A program made the position numbers and the translations under genes. From Salvator merianae (Eukaryota > Chordata > Lepidosauria > Squamata > Teiidae): 64,000 nt of DNA. Below the pieces are notes generated by a model, which was given only the letters and a program-made list of their open reading frames with translations, was not told the origin of the DNA and made no database searches. The stretch covers positions 115,136,315 to 115,200,314 of the forward strand of contig QVOM02000034.1 of the NCBI GenBank assembly GCA_003586115.2, given 5' to 3'. This document shows, one piece after another, positions 10,282 to 23,368 of the stretch. Numbering within the stretch: the stretch's first letter is position 1; each line of letters begins with the position of its first letter.

Positions 10282-13026
10282 GTAGGATTCTATAAAATTC
10301 CTACTGGACTATAATGACTTTAACTGGTTTCATAGATTATAGGAAAAAGATCAAAACATTTTTTTCATCTTGGGATTGAGAAAAAGGTATACTATTCTGT
10401 CCAAAGCAACTTATTGAGAATTATTATAATAAAAATGTTTTTTTTAACAAAAATTAAAGGCTTTGTATAACATGTAAAGATCTTCTTTACTAAAGTTTTA
10501 AGCACTTCTATAACTTGAATTGCATATGAGCCTCTGGAGAAGACTGGAATTGAATAGGCATTGGGGTTTGCATGATAAATAAGTTGTAAGACTTCTTGAG
10601 CATCAAGATTTTCTTTTGTCTCCATCGCATCATTTCTTAACATTTCTTTCCTCTGCTTTGTTTTCTTAATGGAAGTGACTGTTAATTCATTTGGTATTCA
10701 GAGCTAAGGGTGTACTAAGAAACCAATGGTGGTGGGGAAATCATTATCTCAGGGATTATTCCTACCGTCGTCATCATCAGAAAGCTAAACTTTCCTCCCC
10801 TCCCCCCTATATTTTATTCCAGGAGGTCAGGTCACATTGTATGCTGTTTCCCATATTCTTTTCTGTGCATGTATGCATACACGTGCACACTTAAAGTACT
10901 GCATTTCCATTAGCACTGACAGTGAAATTTCAATCTCTCACATGAGCACAGAGTATCTGATTGCTAACAGACAGTAGTATGATGATTATTCCAGAAAGAA
11001 AATGAGCAGGTTTAAGGAAGAAAATAAAAATGAATAATCAAATATATAGTTAAAAGGCTAACACTTTAAAATCTGCTATTTTTACAGAGCTTTTATCCAA
11101 CAAAGGCAGATGTAAACCTGTTCATTATACCATATAGAAATATCTAGTTTCTCCTCTTTTAAAGCAAATAATACTGGTCTGTGCTTGCTATCGTTACACA
11201 CAGAATGTTCCTTTTGCACTCTAATGAATACAGATGGGGAAGGAAATGAGCAAAAGAGGATCCAGGAAATAGCATTTAAGATAAACAAAATGTATTAGCA
11301 ATTTGTTGGAGAGCTGGATTGGAGAGACTGCAGCCTTAGCCCTTGATCTTAGTGATGAAATTGAGACTGCCCTAGATACATAAAATTACAAACAGCTAGA
11401 ATTGCCTTAATCATGGGATTCGTATTATATTTTACAACTTTCTTCAAATGCCCCTTGAAAGGTGCTCTCTTACAGACCTCCGCTCAATAGCTTTTCACAA
11501 AAGATTGATGCCAAATTCTAGAATACACATTACTTATTATGCAGGTTTTCAAACTATTGATGAAAATATCTGAATCAAGATTCAGTTTGCATTTCTAGGT
11601 GACTTTTGTCATTCAGCAATTGAACTACAAAGATTCCTGAATATAGCACAGACACCCAATGTACCTTCTTGAGCATTATGGAATTAAACAGGTTTATACA
11701 ACTAGAGTGAAAGGATTCAGCTACATTGTCCCATTACAACAGAAATAACAATTAGTTGTCCCTCCTTAAATGTTTTGAATGGTTCCGTGGCTGACTCCAC
11801 TTCTTAGCAGGATGTATTGTCTACTCCTCCCTTTTATCCCCACAGAATCTTGCAACGTAAGTTAAATTGAGAGGTGGTAACTACCCTAAAGTTACCCTGC
11901 AAGCCTTCCTGGCCAAATAGCAATTCAAATTTAAGGTTCAAATCTAGGTTCTTATGCCACACTTTAGCCGCTGGCTTACACTGGCTTTTGCATTGGCTTA
12001 CATTTAGTGTGCAAAAGTTTCATCTAGAAGTTTGCAATAGAAGTCTCCTTCCCAGCAGCCATTGGTACCAATTGCTTAGTTGAACTTGTTTTGCCCCCTT
12101 TCTTCACTTGCCAGTCCTGACCAGGAAGGGCTCTGTGGGCCTCCTTCCCACATACTGGTACAGTTTAAGGGAGTCCCCACCCCCTGCCAATACACTTTGT
12201 CCTCACCGGATGATGTGTAGATCAAACTAGGATGCCCAAAATTGTGCCCTGGTCCAGTCTACTGGCAGATCTCTTTTTTGAGGTCTGCCAGCATACTAGG
12301 AGGTGGTATACTGGACCATGGAAGCAAGCAGACAGCAACCCTCCATAGTTCAATATACCACGGGGGACCCATTTCAGCAACACAACAAGCCATGCTACCA
12401 AAATGGACCCTGAGGGCATCAAAGGCTGGGAACTTTTGTTCAGACCTGGTGCAGGAGCTAGTGCAGAACAAGGTATCCCAATGCCTTCATGGTCCTTTTA
12501 TGTTAACTGAATGCAGGCAAAGTCTATGGCCCGCCATTTATTAATATTTTAATGTATTTTTCTTATTTCATATATATATCATCATATACATATAATCCTC
12601 AAAAGTTTAACTTATTCATGAGTCTACCACCCTGCTCTATAAAAACCCATCCACTTTACTGTTGCTGTTGCAGTACCTCCCACGCTAGTGTCAGAAAGGA
12701 AAAGTCATGAATACATTCTAGATCTCTTTCCCATATAAATATCTTTGCTCCTAAAGGCTGGAACAACACTATCATGGAAGAAATCAAAATGCAAAGCATG
12801 CAAGTGTGATATTTGACTTCCAATACTGCTGAAAGAACAAAATTTGTGTCTGAATCTTGAGTTAGATCAATTCATAGATATATGTGAATCCCTTTTAATA
12901 AGTTTTTTTTTCCCATTAACTGTGCATAGGATTAGTGCATTTGTCTGTTTTGTTTGTTCCTTTCAGTCTTAATATATTTGCAACAAATACTAATTTCCTA
13001 ATTACTTTTCATTTTTTTAAATCCAG
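10282..13026 (+). other. NTNG1: NTNG1 intron between cassette exons
   Basis: The 2.7 kb intron starts GTAGGAT and ends AAATCCAG. The first ~1.4 kb is AT-rich and free of repeats I can recognise. A GC-richer repeat-like block lies at about 12120-12545, described separately. A TGCATG hexamer lies at 10569-10574, 288 nt past the donor. No further exon was seen. Confidence 0.75.
12120..12545. repeat. Long non-autonomous repeat, family C copy
   Basis: It shares an ordered set of phrases with blocks near 30410-30735, 32854-33340, 37067-37610, 43540-44065 and 53311-53843: a 'GGTCTNCCAG-ATA-TAGGAG' box, 'TATACTGGACCA', a 'GGGACCCATTTCAGCA' box and 'GGCTGGGAAC'. Ends were not resolved and there is no target duplication I can defend. 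The 100-codon frame inside it is not a gene. Confidence 0.55.
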
Positions 13027-13086
13027 TTGCTCCAAAATTAGTTATGTCTACTGTTTCTTCTGTTCAAGTTGCAAATCACAAGAGAG
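13027..13086 (+). CDS. NTNG1: Netrin-G1 cassette exon B (linker), 60 bp
   Basis: The acceptor is TTTTTTTAAATCCAG, with TACTAAT about 45 nt upstream as a strong branch-point match. The donor is AGAGAG|GTAGGAA. Phase is 1 at both ends: TT, 19 codons, G. It reads APKLVMSTVSSVQVANHKR. Joined to the G ending the 66-bp exon, the junction codon is GTT (Val), giving Q-V-APKL as in the mammalian linker isoform I recall. Joined to the next visible exon it makes GAC (Asp), giving [12 protein letters not shown]. There is no cysteine and it is rich in Ser/Thr/Val, so it is probably a flexible or O-glycosylated stalk. It could be included with or without the 66-bp exon since both are symmetric. Expression of each combination cannot be read from DNA. 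Confidence 0.87.
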
Positions 13087-13364
13087 GTAGGAATTCTTGC
13101 ATTCATACAGTGATTTGCTTATATTTATTCACTGAAATGTAGAAAACAGAATATTGCACTGTATGAATCTGGAATAACTGTAATGTGGATGTACAGATGT
13201 ACTACCTAGTATTATCCCTTTGTTTTGAAATGCATACTGAACAGAAATGAAAAATTAACTGTTGTTATGTGCATGAATCATAAAGGAAATGAATAAATGA
13301 CTCTAGACTATCTTGACAGTAAGCCATTTGAGGAGTATTAATTAATGTGTGACTATACTTATAT

Positions 13365-13396
<32 letters not shown>
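13365..13396. repeat. (TAGA)n microsatellite, about 8 units
   Basis: Uninterrupted TAGA units, followed by CAGACAG. Confidence 0.95.
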
Positions 13397-14049
13397 CAGA
13401 CAACAAGAGAAGCAATCATCAATATTTTTAATTACTTCAGATAAGAATATTGTAGCAGTTTTGAAAAAGAACAATGTCTTCTAAATTGCTGTTGATTTTG
13501 TTCAATAAATGGGAATTTATAGAGATCTATTTGTTCTCCATATGCTCCAAAATTGAACGAAATGGAAAATTCAATATAGTTTTGATCATATATAGAACAA
13601 ATAGTTTCTGAAACATTGTATTTGAATGTTTGTTTAGTATTTATTTACTGTTCTTCTATACTGCAGAATTCATAAAGACTATGAAATCTGTGGTATTGGG
13701 CATGTACCATTGTTTTGCCAGTATAATTTGTGAATACCCTGTTAGGGTTATAATCCACCAAGAAACTTCCTGTACTTGGTGCAGGGAAATGAATAAATAT
13801 ACATTTTTAATATGACTCCTATGTTCCCACCCATCCAAGTCAGATATATCAGTAACCCTAGTGAAACCCCTGGGAATTACCCTTGAAGTTCTTGAGATGT
13901 TTTGCCTCAGCCAGAACTTCCATGTGGGGAGGGTGTTTTTCCTATCCTCTTGAATTTTGCTTTAAGCAAGAGTTTATGGCAGCCTTAGCTTGAAGCTTCT
14001 TTTTGAATCAGGTGCATTCCATGTATATGGAAAACATATGGTTTCAGTA

Positions 14050-14050
<1 letters not shown>

Positions 14051-14080
<30 letters not shown>
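14051..14080. repeat. (GTT)10 microsatellite
   Basis: Ten perfect GTT units. Confidence 0.95.
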
Positions 14081-15249
14081 GCTATTATTAATTAAAGCAT
14101 TGTACTGATATTTTGAAAGTATAGGACAATTGACTTGACAACTATCAAATAGACTGCCCCAACTGAATATGTATCATTCACAGACTGGAAATTCTTTTTT
14201 GCTGTTTTTTATCCTAGTATTCTATCTAAATGCATGACTGAAGCAAGGCCATTTTTTAAAAAGTCACATTACTGCCAATACAATATCATTAGTCATGAAA
14301 AAAGAGCTGTCTTGATTAACCAAAATTTGGTGATAATTGTATCTCAAAGCTGACAAATCCAAACTGGATGCACAGTGAACCACGTTATTTTAAAAGTGCT
14401 GAAAACGCTATATAATGCAGATACAATATTGTAAAAATATTGTTTTCCAAATCGTATTGTACAAGAGAAAAAAGAGTGAGACAGTGGTATATCTCCACTA
14501 CCATCATCACAAAATAGTCTTACTATATTGAAAATACAAAATAAAAGGATTTTGTCTTAGTTGGGCTGAATATTTCTAAACTATTCCTAGAGATGTGCCT
14601 GATTCCAAATTCTAACTTCCAAATTTCAAAATTTTAACCTAATTCAAACTTCCATATAATCTTGAGCCTATGCTTAGGGAGTAGTCCACACTTACCCCTC
14701 TTCAAATCCTGAAATTCTCAAAATTTCAACTTTTGAGTTTTGCAAAATTCAGCCAAATTCAAACTTCCATCAGATTTTGGGGGCTGTCCCTAGCTCTTCC
14801 CTTTGGTTCACATGCTGAATAAAAAGCCAAAGAGAAGTGCTGCTGCTGTTGGATCTAGGCTATAATTGTTATTTTTGATGATGAAGAAGATGATGTACAT
14901 GTTTAGAAAAGGAAGAGTAATGTGAGAGATTTTATTATACAGGATTCAGCACCTGGGTATATCCAATCCCATCTCTCCTGCTGGGTTAGTTGCCATCGTG
15001 TGTGCTTGGCCCCTTTCTTAGATCTTAAACTTTCTGACCCATGTTGAGTAGGGGGAAATAAGGCCAGAAAATCAACTTCCTTGGTTACAGTTCCCTCTTT
15101 CTAGAACCTACTCCTAGTTGAGATCCAGGCAGCTTTCTCACTGCTGATATTTTTAAAAAATACTTAAAAAGGTATATTTTTACCATGCTCTCAGTGATAC
15201 TTAATATGGTGGCCATGATTGGTTCATATCTGCATTTTTGTTTGGTCTG

Positions 15250-15330
15250 CTTGTAATTTCTTATTGTTTATATTGTAAACCATCTAGAGTCTGGATGAAA
15301 TCCATGGTATATAAGTCAAATAAGTAAAAG
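15250..15330 (+). mobile_element. L2/CR1-type LINE or SINE 3' tail fragment
   Basis: The phrase TTGTAAACCATCTAGAGTCT followed by GGTATATAAGTCAAATAAGT is a decayed form of the usual reptile L2-type tail (GTAAACCGCC..., GCGGTATATAAAT, AATAAATA). Confidence 0.55.
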
Positions 15331-15408
15331 ACTAAAGAGCTGGTTCTGCACTGAATATATAAAACAGTAGACTGAAGTCATCTTATAGTATTATGGGGCT
15401 TTAACATT

Positions 15409-15850
15409 GGGCCTGTTCACACTTTGCGAGAGGAACGTTCCTATGCACTCCCTAGTAAGGTGCATTCACACCTGCAAACTGAGTCAGCAGTCTTGAAACT
15501 CACCGAAGCCCACCTGATACTCACCTGAAGCCAAATAGCGGTGGTGAAGTAAATTGCAGTCTGGAAGGTGACTTGCGCAATCAAGTGTAGATCAGGGGAG
15601 CTGTATTCGCACTACTTCTGGGTTTGAAATGGTGGTGGTGAGAGGCCAGCAGGGCTCCACAGGCACTGTCCAATGCTTCACAACCCAGTTTGCACTTTTG
15701 GCTTCAGAACCTGGTTGCCATTTCAAAGACAACTTTGAAAGGAGTTGCTCTGGCTTTGGGAACAGTTCTCTAGCTTCAGAAACGGCTCCCTAACTAGTGT
15801 GTTCCCATTCACACTGCTCCCCCTTCTGGTTGGCTCACAAACTGTTCCAT
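15409..15850. mobile_element. Terminal-repeat element resembling family B, right end unclear
   Basis: The left end GGGCCTGTTCACACTT is the same as the ends of the family B elements at 29763 and 48306. The interior is GC-richer than the flanks. I could not place the right end or a target duplication. Confidence 0.5.
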
Positions 15851-16524
15851 TGCTGACAAATGCGAATACTCATCAGCATACCTGATCCTGGCCAGCCTGA
15901 CCCCTGCTAATTAGTACGTTCTGCTCTTGTAAGTGCAAAAATACCTATTATTTCTCTCTCATCTGTTCCCCTAAAGCATTAAAACCCAAAACTCAGTATA
16001 TGCCTGTATGCTAGAAATATGAGTTTGTTTTCCAAATGACATTTGCAATAACTCAGTGAACTAAAACAACCACAAAGCTGAGGAGACTTTTCAGGGACAC
16101 ATTTAACATAAAATTCTTCTTGCTTGGAGTAAGGGAAGCAGGCACAATTTACTTTTTAAATCTACTATGTGCCCCTTAAGGCCTTTGCGTGGCATAGCTG
16201 TTTTGTTTGGGAACACTGAGGGTTCTGTGGAGTTTCTGGTCACCTGGTTCAGCAAAATCTGTTTGAATTGTGAGGGTAGATGATGATGTTGATTTTCCTT
16301 CTCTTCCCCTGCCCCAGGTTCTATAACCAGTCAACTTTAGTGGGATTAGTTTTGTCATCCTGTACCCCACATTATATATATTCTCTGTAGTAGTGTTAAT
16401 ATGTCTATATTATGGTCAGTTGCAAATAATATGAAGAAAGTGTCCATATGTTTGAACTACGTCATGACTTAGCTGTTCTGCCTGGGTATAACTCCAATGC
16501 ATGTTTGCTTGCAAATAAACAACA

Positions 16525-16870
16525 CAGGGCTTTTTCACACTTACCTGGGCTGAACCTAATGGAGTAATTCCCAGCTGGAGCAGTCCAGCTCTCCCAGAAC
16601 AAGGTTGTTCACACTTGGGCTGCCTGTTCTGGGACAGGCCCAGTGCTGCCACACATTGTTCTGATGCTCACATGAGTTTCAGAGCCTACTGCAAGGATTC
16701 TGATGACCAGCAAATAAACGTTCCTGGCTTGGAGCCTCCAGGGGACTCATTTTGGCAGTGCAATTTGGGGAACTATCAAAATGGGTCACTCTGCTAAACT
16801 GCCCCACTGGGGCATGAACCCTTCCACATACCTCTCTGAACCAGTTTACTCATGAGTAGACCACAGTTGA
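16525..16870. mobile_element. Terminal-repeat element, left end GGGCTTTTTCACACTTACC
   Basis: The left end shares TTCACACTTACC with the element at 52236. The interior is GC-rich with CCTGGGCTG and AGTCCAGCTCTCCCAGAACA phrases. The right boundary is not resolved. Confidence 0.4.
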
Positions 16871-19800
16871 TCGTTTTTGAAAGGTCTACCCCTGTCCCAA
16901 TTTAGGTGGCCATCTTGGGATGCCAGACTGGGCTATGCTCTATCCAAAGTTTGGAAAAGAGAGGCCCAGAAGGAGTCTAGGTCTTGCATTATACCTGTAA
17001 TTATGGAAAGGTTCACAGAATATAATTGGTCTTATGTGCGAGTAAGAACACCTAGTATTACCTTAGAAACCTTGTCAGCTGAACTTAATTGAACTGATAC
17101 TTCACCTTGGCTGTATTACGCAAATCATTTATATTGGCAGTATAGTTACACATATTCTATGACATTTTCTCTCCTGTTTTGGAATGCAGATTATTCATAT
17201 CCAAGTTCTATCATCTGTAATGTTTCTGTTACATCATTTAAATGCTCAGTGCAGTATGATAAAAAAATCTTATATGTTCTCTAACTACTTTCTGATTTAA
17301 AATTGTGCAACAGATTGTTGCTAACTGGCAAAGCTATGTAAATTATTTGCAATATGGCTTTAGAGTTTGGCCAACAGGATTGAATGTGGGTTTAGTGTGA
17401 ATCATACCCAAATGATAAGGGGGTGGGGGGAAAGAGTTTATTGGGATGAGAGATATACACACCAGATGCGTACCTTTAACTTGGAAGTGTAAATAGATCT
17501 GCTACGTTCTAACATAAGCAAATAATTCATCCCTTTAAGGGCTTAAAATAGCACCAGGTCTTGCTGGGGGAACTGTGCATACCTCCCCAGCTTCACTTTG
17601 CATTATCTTAGAAGGACTGAAGTTCTATTCTGAATATACTGTGGCAACTGAAGATGGGAAAATTCAAAATGGGTGGGAGAGACAATTACTCAGTGCTAGG
17701 TTTTCATAATTTACCTCATTCAGTTCTATGTTCAAGCACTGAGATTCCAATCAGTTCAGAATGGCCGAAAAATACCACTTTGTGCACAACTGTGCACAGT
17801 TATTTGGATAAGGATGCTGATATATATCCAATCAAAGTTCAGAACAAATATATGCATATATAGTATAACTCGTGAGGTTTGGAGGGTATGAGGTTTTGGT
17901 TAAAGAAACGGGAAACATGGAAGAATCTGAAAATATGCAGTGCCCAATTTCACAAATGGTTTAGTAGTATAGATAGATAATGCTGATACACTGCAGTCTA
18001 CGACTACACTTGTCTACATACAATGGTTGCCCAGATCTCTTCAAACTCAGATCAAGGATGGGAAATTTATGGGGGAAAGAGAAAAAATGAATTTTGCAAA
18101 AATATGACCAAATTCAAACATCCACAGAATTTTTTATTTGTTCCCACTGTCACTTAGGGACATTTGCTGTTGGGATACAGTAAATACCATAGGACCCAAT
18201 TTCTTCAGGTTGGTCCCACTTATGCTTGGTTTGCCATAGCCAGAAGCTGAATTACATGAGATTAACATGGAAGTGTTGTTACAAGGGATTAACACGGAAG
18301 TAAGCTTGAACTATCTTGTTAATTTTGCCTGTGCAAAACCTGGCTTTGAATGACATGAAAGCAGCATAGACCACTCAGTGGAGGTTGTGGCTGTGTTCAC
18401 ACATAGCAAAAGAAACAGTTTAAAAGTGCCCTAGGGACAGTAGCATGAGGCCCTTGTGTTCTCATCCCATCTCTAATCCACCTTTTCTAGTCTAGAATGT
18501 TCATGAGATGGGGAGAAAGGCAAACTACCCTCCAAACATTCTCTGGTACCTGCTAAGATGTTTTAACCAGAACTCGTTCTGCCTAGTCTTCACATTCCCT
18601 ACTACCAGCACCACCAAAAGCTTTGGGGGTTTGCATGCTTACGGAAGAAAAGGAGATCCTGTGTGAAGCAGAACATGCAGAATCAATATGCTTGTGCAGC
18701 AGTATTATAATAGATATAAATCCTGAGATAGGAATGAAGGCTGATGCCTTACTGCTTTACCAGGATGTAATGCCAGTTTTCTTCAGGCCACAGCAAGTCA
18801 CATTAACATGAAAGTGCTGGCTCATCACCTTTTGCCAGATTGAAGATCATGCCCATTAAACTGTCATTAGCTTTCAAACTATAGAATCCTGAGTTTCTCA
18901 CTCTAGGGGGGTTTAATCTATTCATATCTGTAAACACATGGGATGCCTCCAGATGGCAACAGGAAAATGTGAGATCTTGTTTAGATCCTGCAGTTTCCTC
19001 TTGCCATCCCTGCCAGATAGCAGGACAAAATTGTGGGGCAAGCTTGGGCCCTTACCTGTCTGGGTGCCTGCTCCCAGTGGTGTGAAATACCCAGAAGTGT
19101 GCAAGCACCAGCCCCTGCACTTTTGAACTGGTTTTGGCCCTGCATTTGCATGATGGCCATTTTCAACAAAAATAGATCCTGGGAGCAAGTTGATTTTCCA
19201 AGAATAGCCATATGTCAGGATTTCAACCCTGTATCCTAGGGCTATGTTGGGATTGCTACAGATACATACAGCAGTTTCAATGTAGTCTTGGGATAAAGCT
19301 GGACTTTAGGCTCCATTTGGACACAGCCATGGGGGGACATCTTTGTCACTGAAACCTCCTCAATATTCTCTTGCACAGTTAAGCTTATTTCATTCAAAGT
19401 CCACAAGATGATAGCTAGCTCTTTGCAGACAGCTCTGAATAACTTATACAGGATGTAGTTTAAAAAAAAATCAAACCAACAGTTGATCAAAGACATAGCT
19501 AGGAGGAGGGAAGGAAAGAGAGCTCTTCCTCAAAGCTTCAATTAAGGAATTAAATAATTGATTACAGTAGCTTTCTTCTTCCAGGGAGCTCCAAGTTAAT
19601 GTGGTTCAAGGAAATGGCCTTGGTTTCTGTTTTGTTTTCTCTTCCCTTTGCCCCCTTATTCCAAGTCTCCCATCTTGATAAGAGTTTTAAAAAAATGTTA
19701 ATAGTTTCTTAAGATTCACTGTTGAAGAAATTTCTAAAGGAGGGACGAGTGTGTGGATTTTATGATAGTCATAATGATAGAAAAGGAGAACACTTTTAAC

Positions 19801-20825
19801 TCAAATGATCCAAGGAGGGATTATAATACTATTTTAAATGATCCAACTACTAAAATAGGAAAAAAATAAAGCAATTTTTTAAATTTCCAGCAAAAAAACT
19901 ACTGACTACAGCTCTACATTTGCTTTGCACACATGCCTAGACAATTGGGCAAGTTGAAACTTGGTGCTGAAATGTTAACATGTCAAATTGCTGCTACTGG
20001 CAAAGCACTTCAAGTATTTAATAATGCTCCAAGCAATCTCTTGATAGGTGGCCTGTGATATCCCCACTTCATATTAAAAAAACCATATGAATATTTCATT
20101 CTGTCTTCATGCCTTATTATGTAGATTAAGGTGTAAACAGAAGGATGAATGCATGGTTTCATCTGATGAATTAAAGAAAGCTAGTAATTCTAATGCAGAC
20201 TGAATTGGAAATAAATAGTAGCAGTCAACATACAATTGTCAGAATGCAATATTTGAAAAACTTATCAGAAAAAATTACATCTGGTGGCAATTGGTATGCG
20301 TCATTGCCCAAACCATCGGGATGGAAGGCTGCACTATGTGCAAGGGTTTGGCTCATCACATTTTCAAGGAACAGAAATGGGAGTCTTATTCTTATTTATA
20401 GTCTTCCCTCTCTTTTGGCACTACTTCAATGCCAATGTATGGTTCTTTCACACACAGAAGGAACCTACTGAGCACTCACAGTAATTAAGAAAAAATAAAA
20501 TTGGGTCCTCTATCCAAAAGGTATCAGAGAAGAATATGAAGTATCCTGGGAAGCAGTTCTCACAGCACTGTCAGGTGTCAGCTAAGAACAAGATTAGACA
20601 TAAAGTTGTGCAAAATTTGCATTCAGTGAAACTCCATTCAGTGGCTCCATTCACACAATGCCCTTGCATCCCGGCCCCGTCATCCAGCTGCCAGCCCACT
20701 TCTAGCCTGTACTCCCTATGCGCCATCCACAATACATCAAATTTCCCCCTTTTCTTCAACTATTATTCTTTCTCTGCATTACAAAAGTTTTGCCTCCGGT
20801 TTCCATGCTTGCACAGTTAACCATT

Positions 20826-20905
20826 AATAGGCAGAAATACTTTAGAATCCTGAATTTAATAGCAGAATTTAATAGGTGGAAATACTTTAGAATCCTGAAT
20901 TAATA
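20826..20905. repeat. 45-bp tandem duplication
   Basis: AATACTTTAGAATCCTGAAT occurs twice, 45 bp apart, within two near-identical ~35-bp units. It is not part of any repeat family I recognise. Confidence 0.85.
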
Positions 20906-21657
20906 CTACAGCTGCCAGGTAGGACAGGAAACACTGTTGTTGTTTTCAAGAAAATTGACACTGGCCCCACCAAGGCCTACACAGCCTGTTTCGCTTCATG
21001 GCTATAAACATGACCAATCACTCTTATCACTGTGCTGGCAAAGGTCACCTAAGGGGTGACTCAGACATGGACAGGGCACCGCCACCTAGCTCTCAGAGAG
21101 TACTTTTCCTCACACACTCTCTTTATTCCAGGCTTTTTCTGTTCCTGAAACAGACCACAGGCAGCAGATGTGCACCAATATTTGGCCGTACTGTAGTGGA
21201 AGCAGATAACTGCTGTCTTTTTTAACATACCTCACTATGCTCCCACTGGATTTGGTTTGGCTTTCTTGTCACTCATTGGTTATTATGTAGCTACATGGCA
21301 AATTTATATTCTACCCAAAGGTTATGACCGAATACCTTGCCCTATTGGTGGGCAGTCAGGATCTATTAATTTATTAATTAACTAAAAATTAGTATACATG
21401 TTGGATAGTATTGTCCAGATACTGGGAAATGTAATGTATTGAAAGACATCACTTCCATGTTAATCCAAGAAATCAAGCAGGAAGTTGCTTGTATATCAAG
21501 CATCCTACTGTCAAACATTTTCCATGGATGTATCCCCATTCCCATTCTTCCAGATTCATAATGGGGAACCTTAGGAGAACAGCCAGCGGGAATATGTGAT
21601 GGGAGGCACTGGACATGAAGGTCAAAATAAAGCCCTTCACATCTTAAACACTATGTT

Positions 21658-21780
21658 CATTGAAGATTTTTATTACACCTTTTATTCCCTCCCAAAGCAA
21701 ATATACAATATAGAAACACAAAATAGAAATAATAAAACATAAATATCAAAACACCAGATAAAAGCAGCATAAAACTAGAT
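21658..21780 (-). mobile_element. LINE/SINE 3' tail in reverse orientation
   Basis: TTTTTATTACACCTTTTATTCCCTCCC followed by A-rich 'ACAATATAGAAACAC...AATAAAACATAAATATC' is the reverse of the typical reptile L2-type tail. It is strongly decayed. Confidence 0.45.
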
Positions 21781-22444
21781 ATAATCAGACATGGCATATG
21801 AATTGCATCTGTGGAAGCAGATGACTCGTGAGTGGGCAGGGCAATTCAAAGACTTGATTCTGTTGATCTAAAATGATTACTGGTGTGAAGTGCATTAGTA
21901 ACAAAAATGGGTAAATGGGTCTGTGGCTTTCAGATGAGGTGTTGTCCCACATGGATCCAATCCACCCCATTATAGATGGATTTGGTGTGAATCAATATAA
22001 TTTCAATGGCCTGAGGAACTGAAAAAGGTTGATTCCAGTGCCCAAAATATTGCATAGTATATACTAGGTAAATCTTCCTATGGAGATATCCCATAAACAG
22101 GTTCATGAGGGAGCATGCCCCACCAAGACCAGTTTTCACAGTGTCACATTACTCATTTCAAATGGTAGGGATATCTGGAGGAGAGTCTCTGAAGAATAGC
22201 TTCACTTGCTCTTGAATTAGAGGTTGAAATGGAGTAGAAGTTAGCATAGCTGTTGCAGCTTTGCTAAGATATGAACCCATTACCTGGTCCTATATAACAA
22301 AATTATCAACTTAAATTTCTCAGATTTGTCAAAGGCAACCCCACCTAAAATACATTTCCAGATGTATGGATGACCAAGACCATCTATCTCTGTCTGGAAG
22401 GGGTCACAGATGAATCACCATCTTCAGTTGGATGGGGACACCTA

Positions 22445-22877
22445 GGGTGTTTTCGCAATTGCTACACAGTACAAACACTGTCTGCACTATGTGGCTGAAA
22501 AGCTTACTGGTAGCCATGCCCAATCCTCACCATGGCAGTGGCTGGGAAGCGTCTGGCCACTGCCATGGCAACCAGCAGGCCCACGCAGAGCTCATATGCA
22601 TGCATGTGTGATCAGCCAGTCGCACATGCACGATCGTACAATCATGCATGTGCAAAGAGCAGATTGCACCAAGATGGACACCACACCAAAGGTAAGTGCA
22701 GACGGTCCTTTATCAGGAGATCACTAAGGTTGGAGACTAGAATTTTCTGCTCCACCAGTAGAAGTGATCAGGAGCAGTTGAATACTGCTTCCAGTTGCTC
22801 TGGCCATCTTGTGGTGCAAATGCACTTGACTAGCAACTGTCCTAGATGCTGGCTAACATCCAGTGCAAACAGGGCCC
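22445..22877. mobile_element. Family B terminal-repeat element, copy 1
   Basis: The left end is GGGTGTTTTCGCAATTGC and the right end is the reverse complement of GGGCCCTGTTTGCACT. CTA precedes the element, but the right flank gives no clean match. The interior has a 13-bp hairpin, arms CCATGGCAGTGGC (22530-22542) and GCCACTGCCATGG (22556-22568). The long open frame across it (22532-23044) is a by-product of GC content. Confidence 0.6.
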
Positions 22878-23368
22878 TTAGAATCAGTGGAGCACTAATA
22901 AGAACACCCAAGCTGCAAATTTGTCCTTGGCATGCAATGTTGTGCATTATATGGACCTTGGTGTTTGGCATATGCCACTGGAAATTCCCTAATCTGTGCT
23001 CACCTTCTAAGCAACAGCCACCTGCACTGTCTCATACATATTGAAAGTGATCCTCTCAAAACCCACAAAAGGTTTACAGCTGTGAATGCTTCAGCTTCAT
23101 TAGTCCTGCTGGCTATAAAGCTACTATCAATGCAGTGTTATGGATATTTAAGCATTCTAACGCACATGAAAAGAGATGCCACCGTCATAGCAGTCAAACG
23201 TGTCGTTGTCCATGTACGCTACTGTAATGTTTATTAACATGTCGTGCTGCAATTCAGTCATAACCTATTCATGCTTCATTTTATTTTTTTTAAAAAAGAA
23301 AAGCATGTGAATTGCTGTAACTCTGCTACAGAATACCCTTTGTGTACGTTTTTGTTCTTCCTTGCAAG

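Larger units (their letters stand above)
13087..23368 (+). other. NTNG1: NTNG1 intron between cassette exon B and LE exon
   Basis: The 10.3 kb intron starts GTAGGAA and ends TTCCTTGCAAG. It holds two microsatellites (13365, 14051), an L2-like tail (about 15250-15330), terminal-repeat element remains (15409-15850, 16525-16870), a 45-bp tandem duplication (20826-20905), a LINE/SINE 3' tail in reverse (21658-21780) and a family B element (22445-22877). A TGCATG hexamer lies at 13270-13275, 184 nt past exon B. GCATG also occurs at 23303-23307, just upstream of the next exon. Spans 16900-20800 and 20910-21650 hold nothing I recognise. Confidence 0.7.

Noticed and set aside
22532..23044. 170-codon open frame on the + strand, the longest in the window
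   Set aside because: It runs through a GC-rich terminal-repeat element and out of its right end. The peptide has no recognisable domain and low-complexity His/Ser/Cys content. It is a chance frame.
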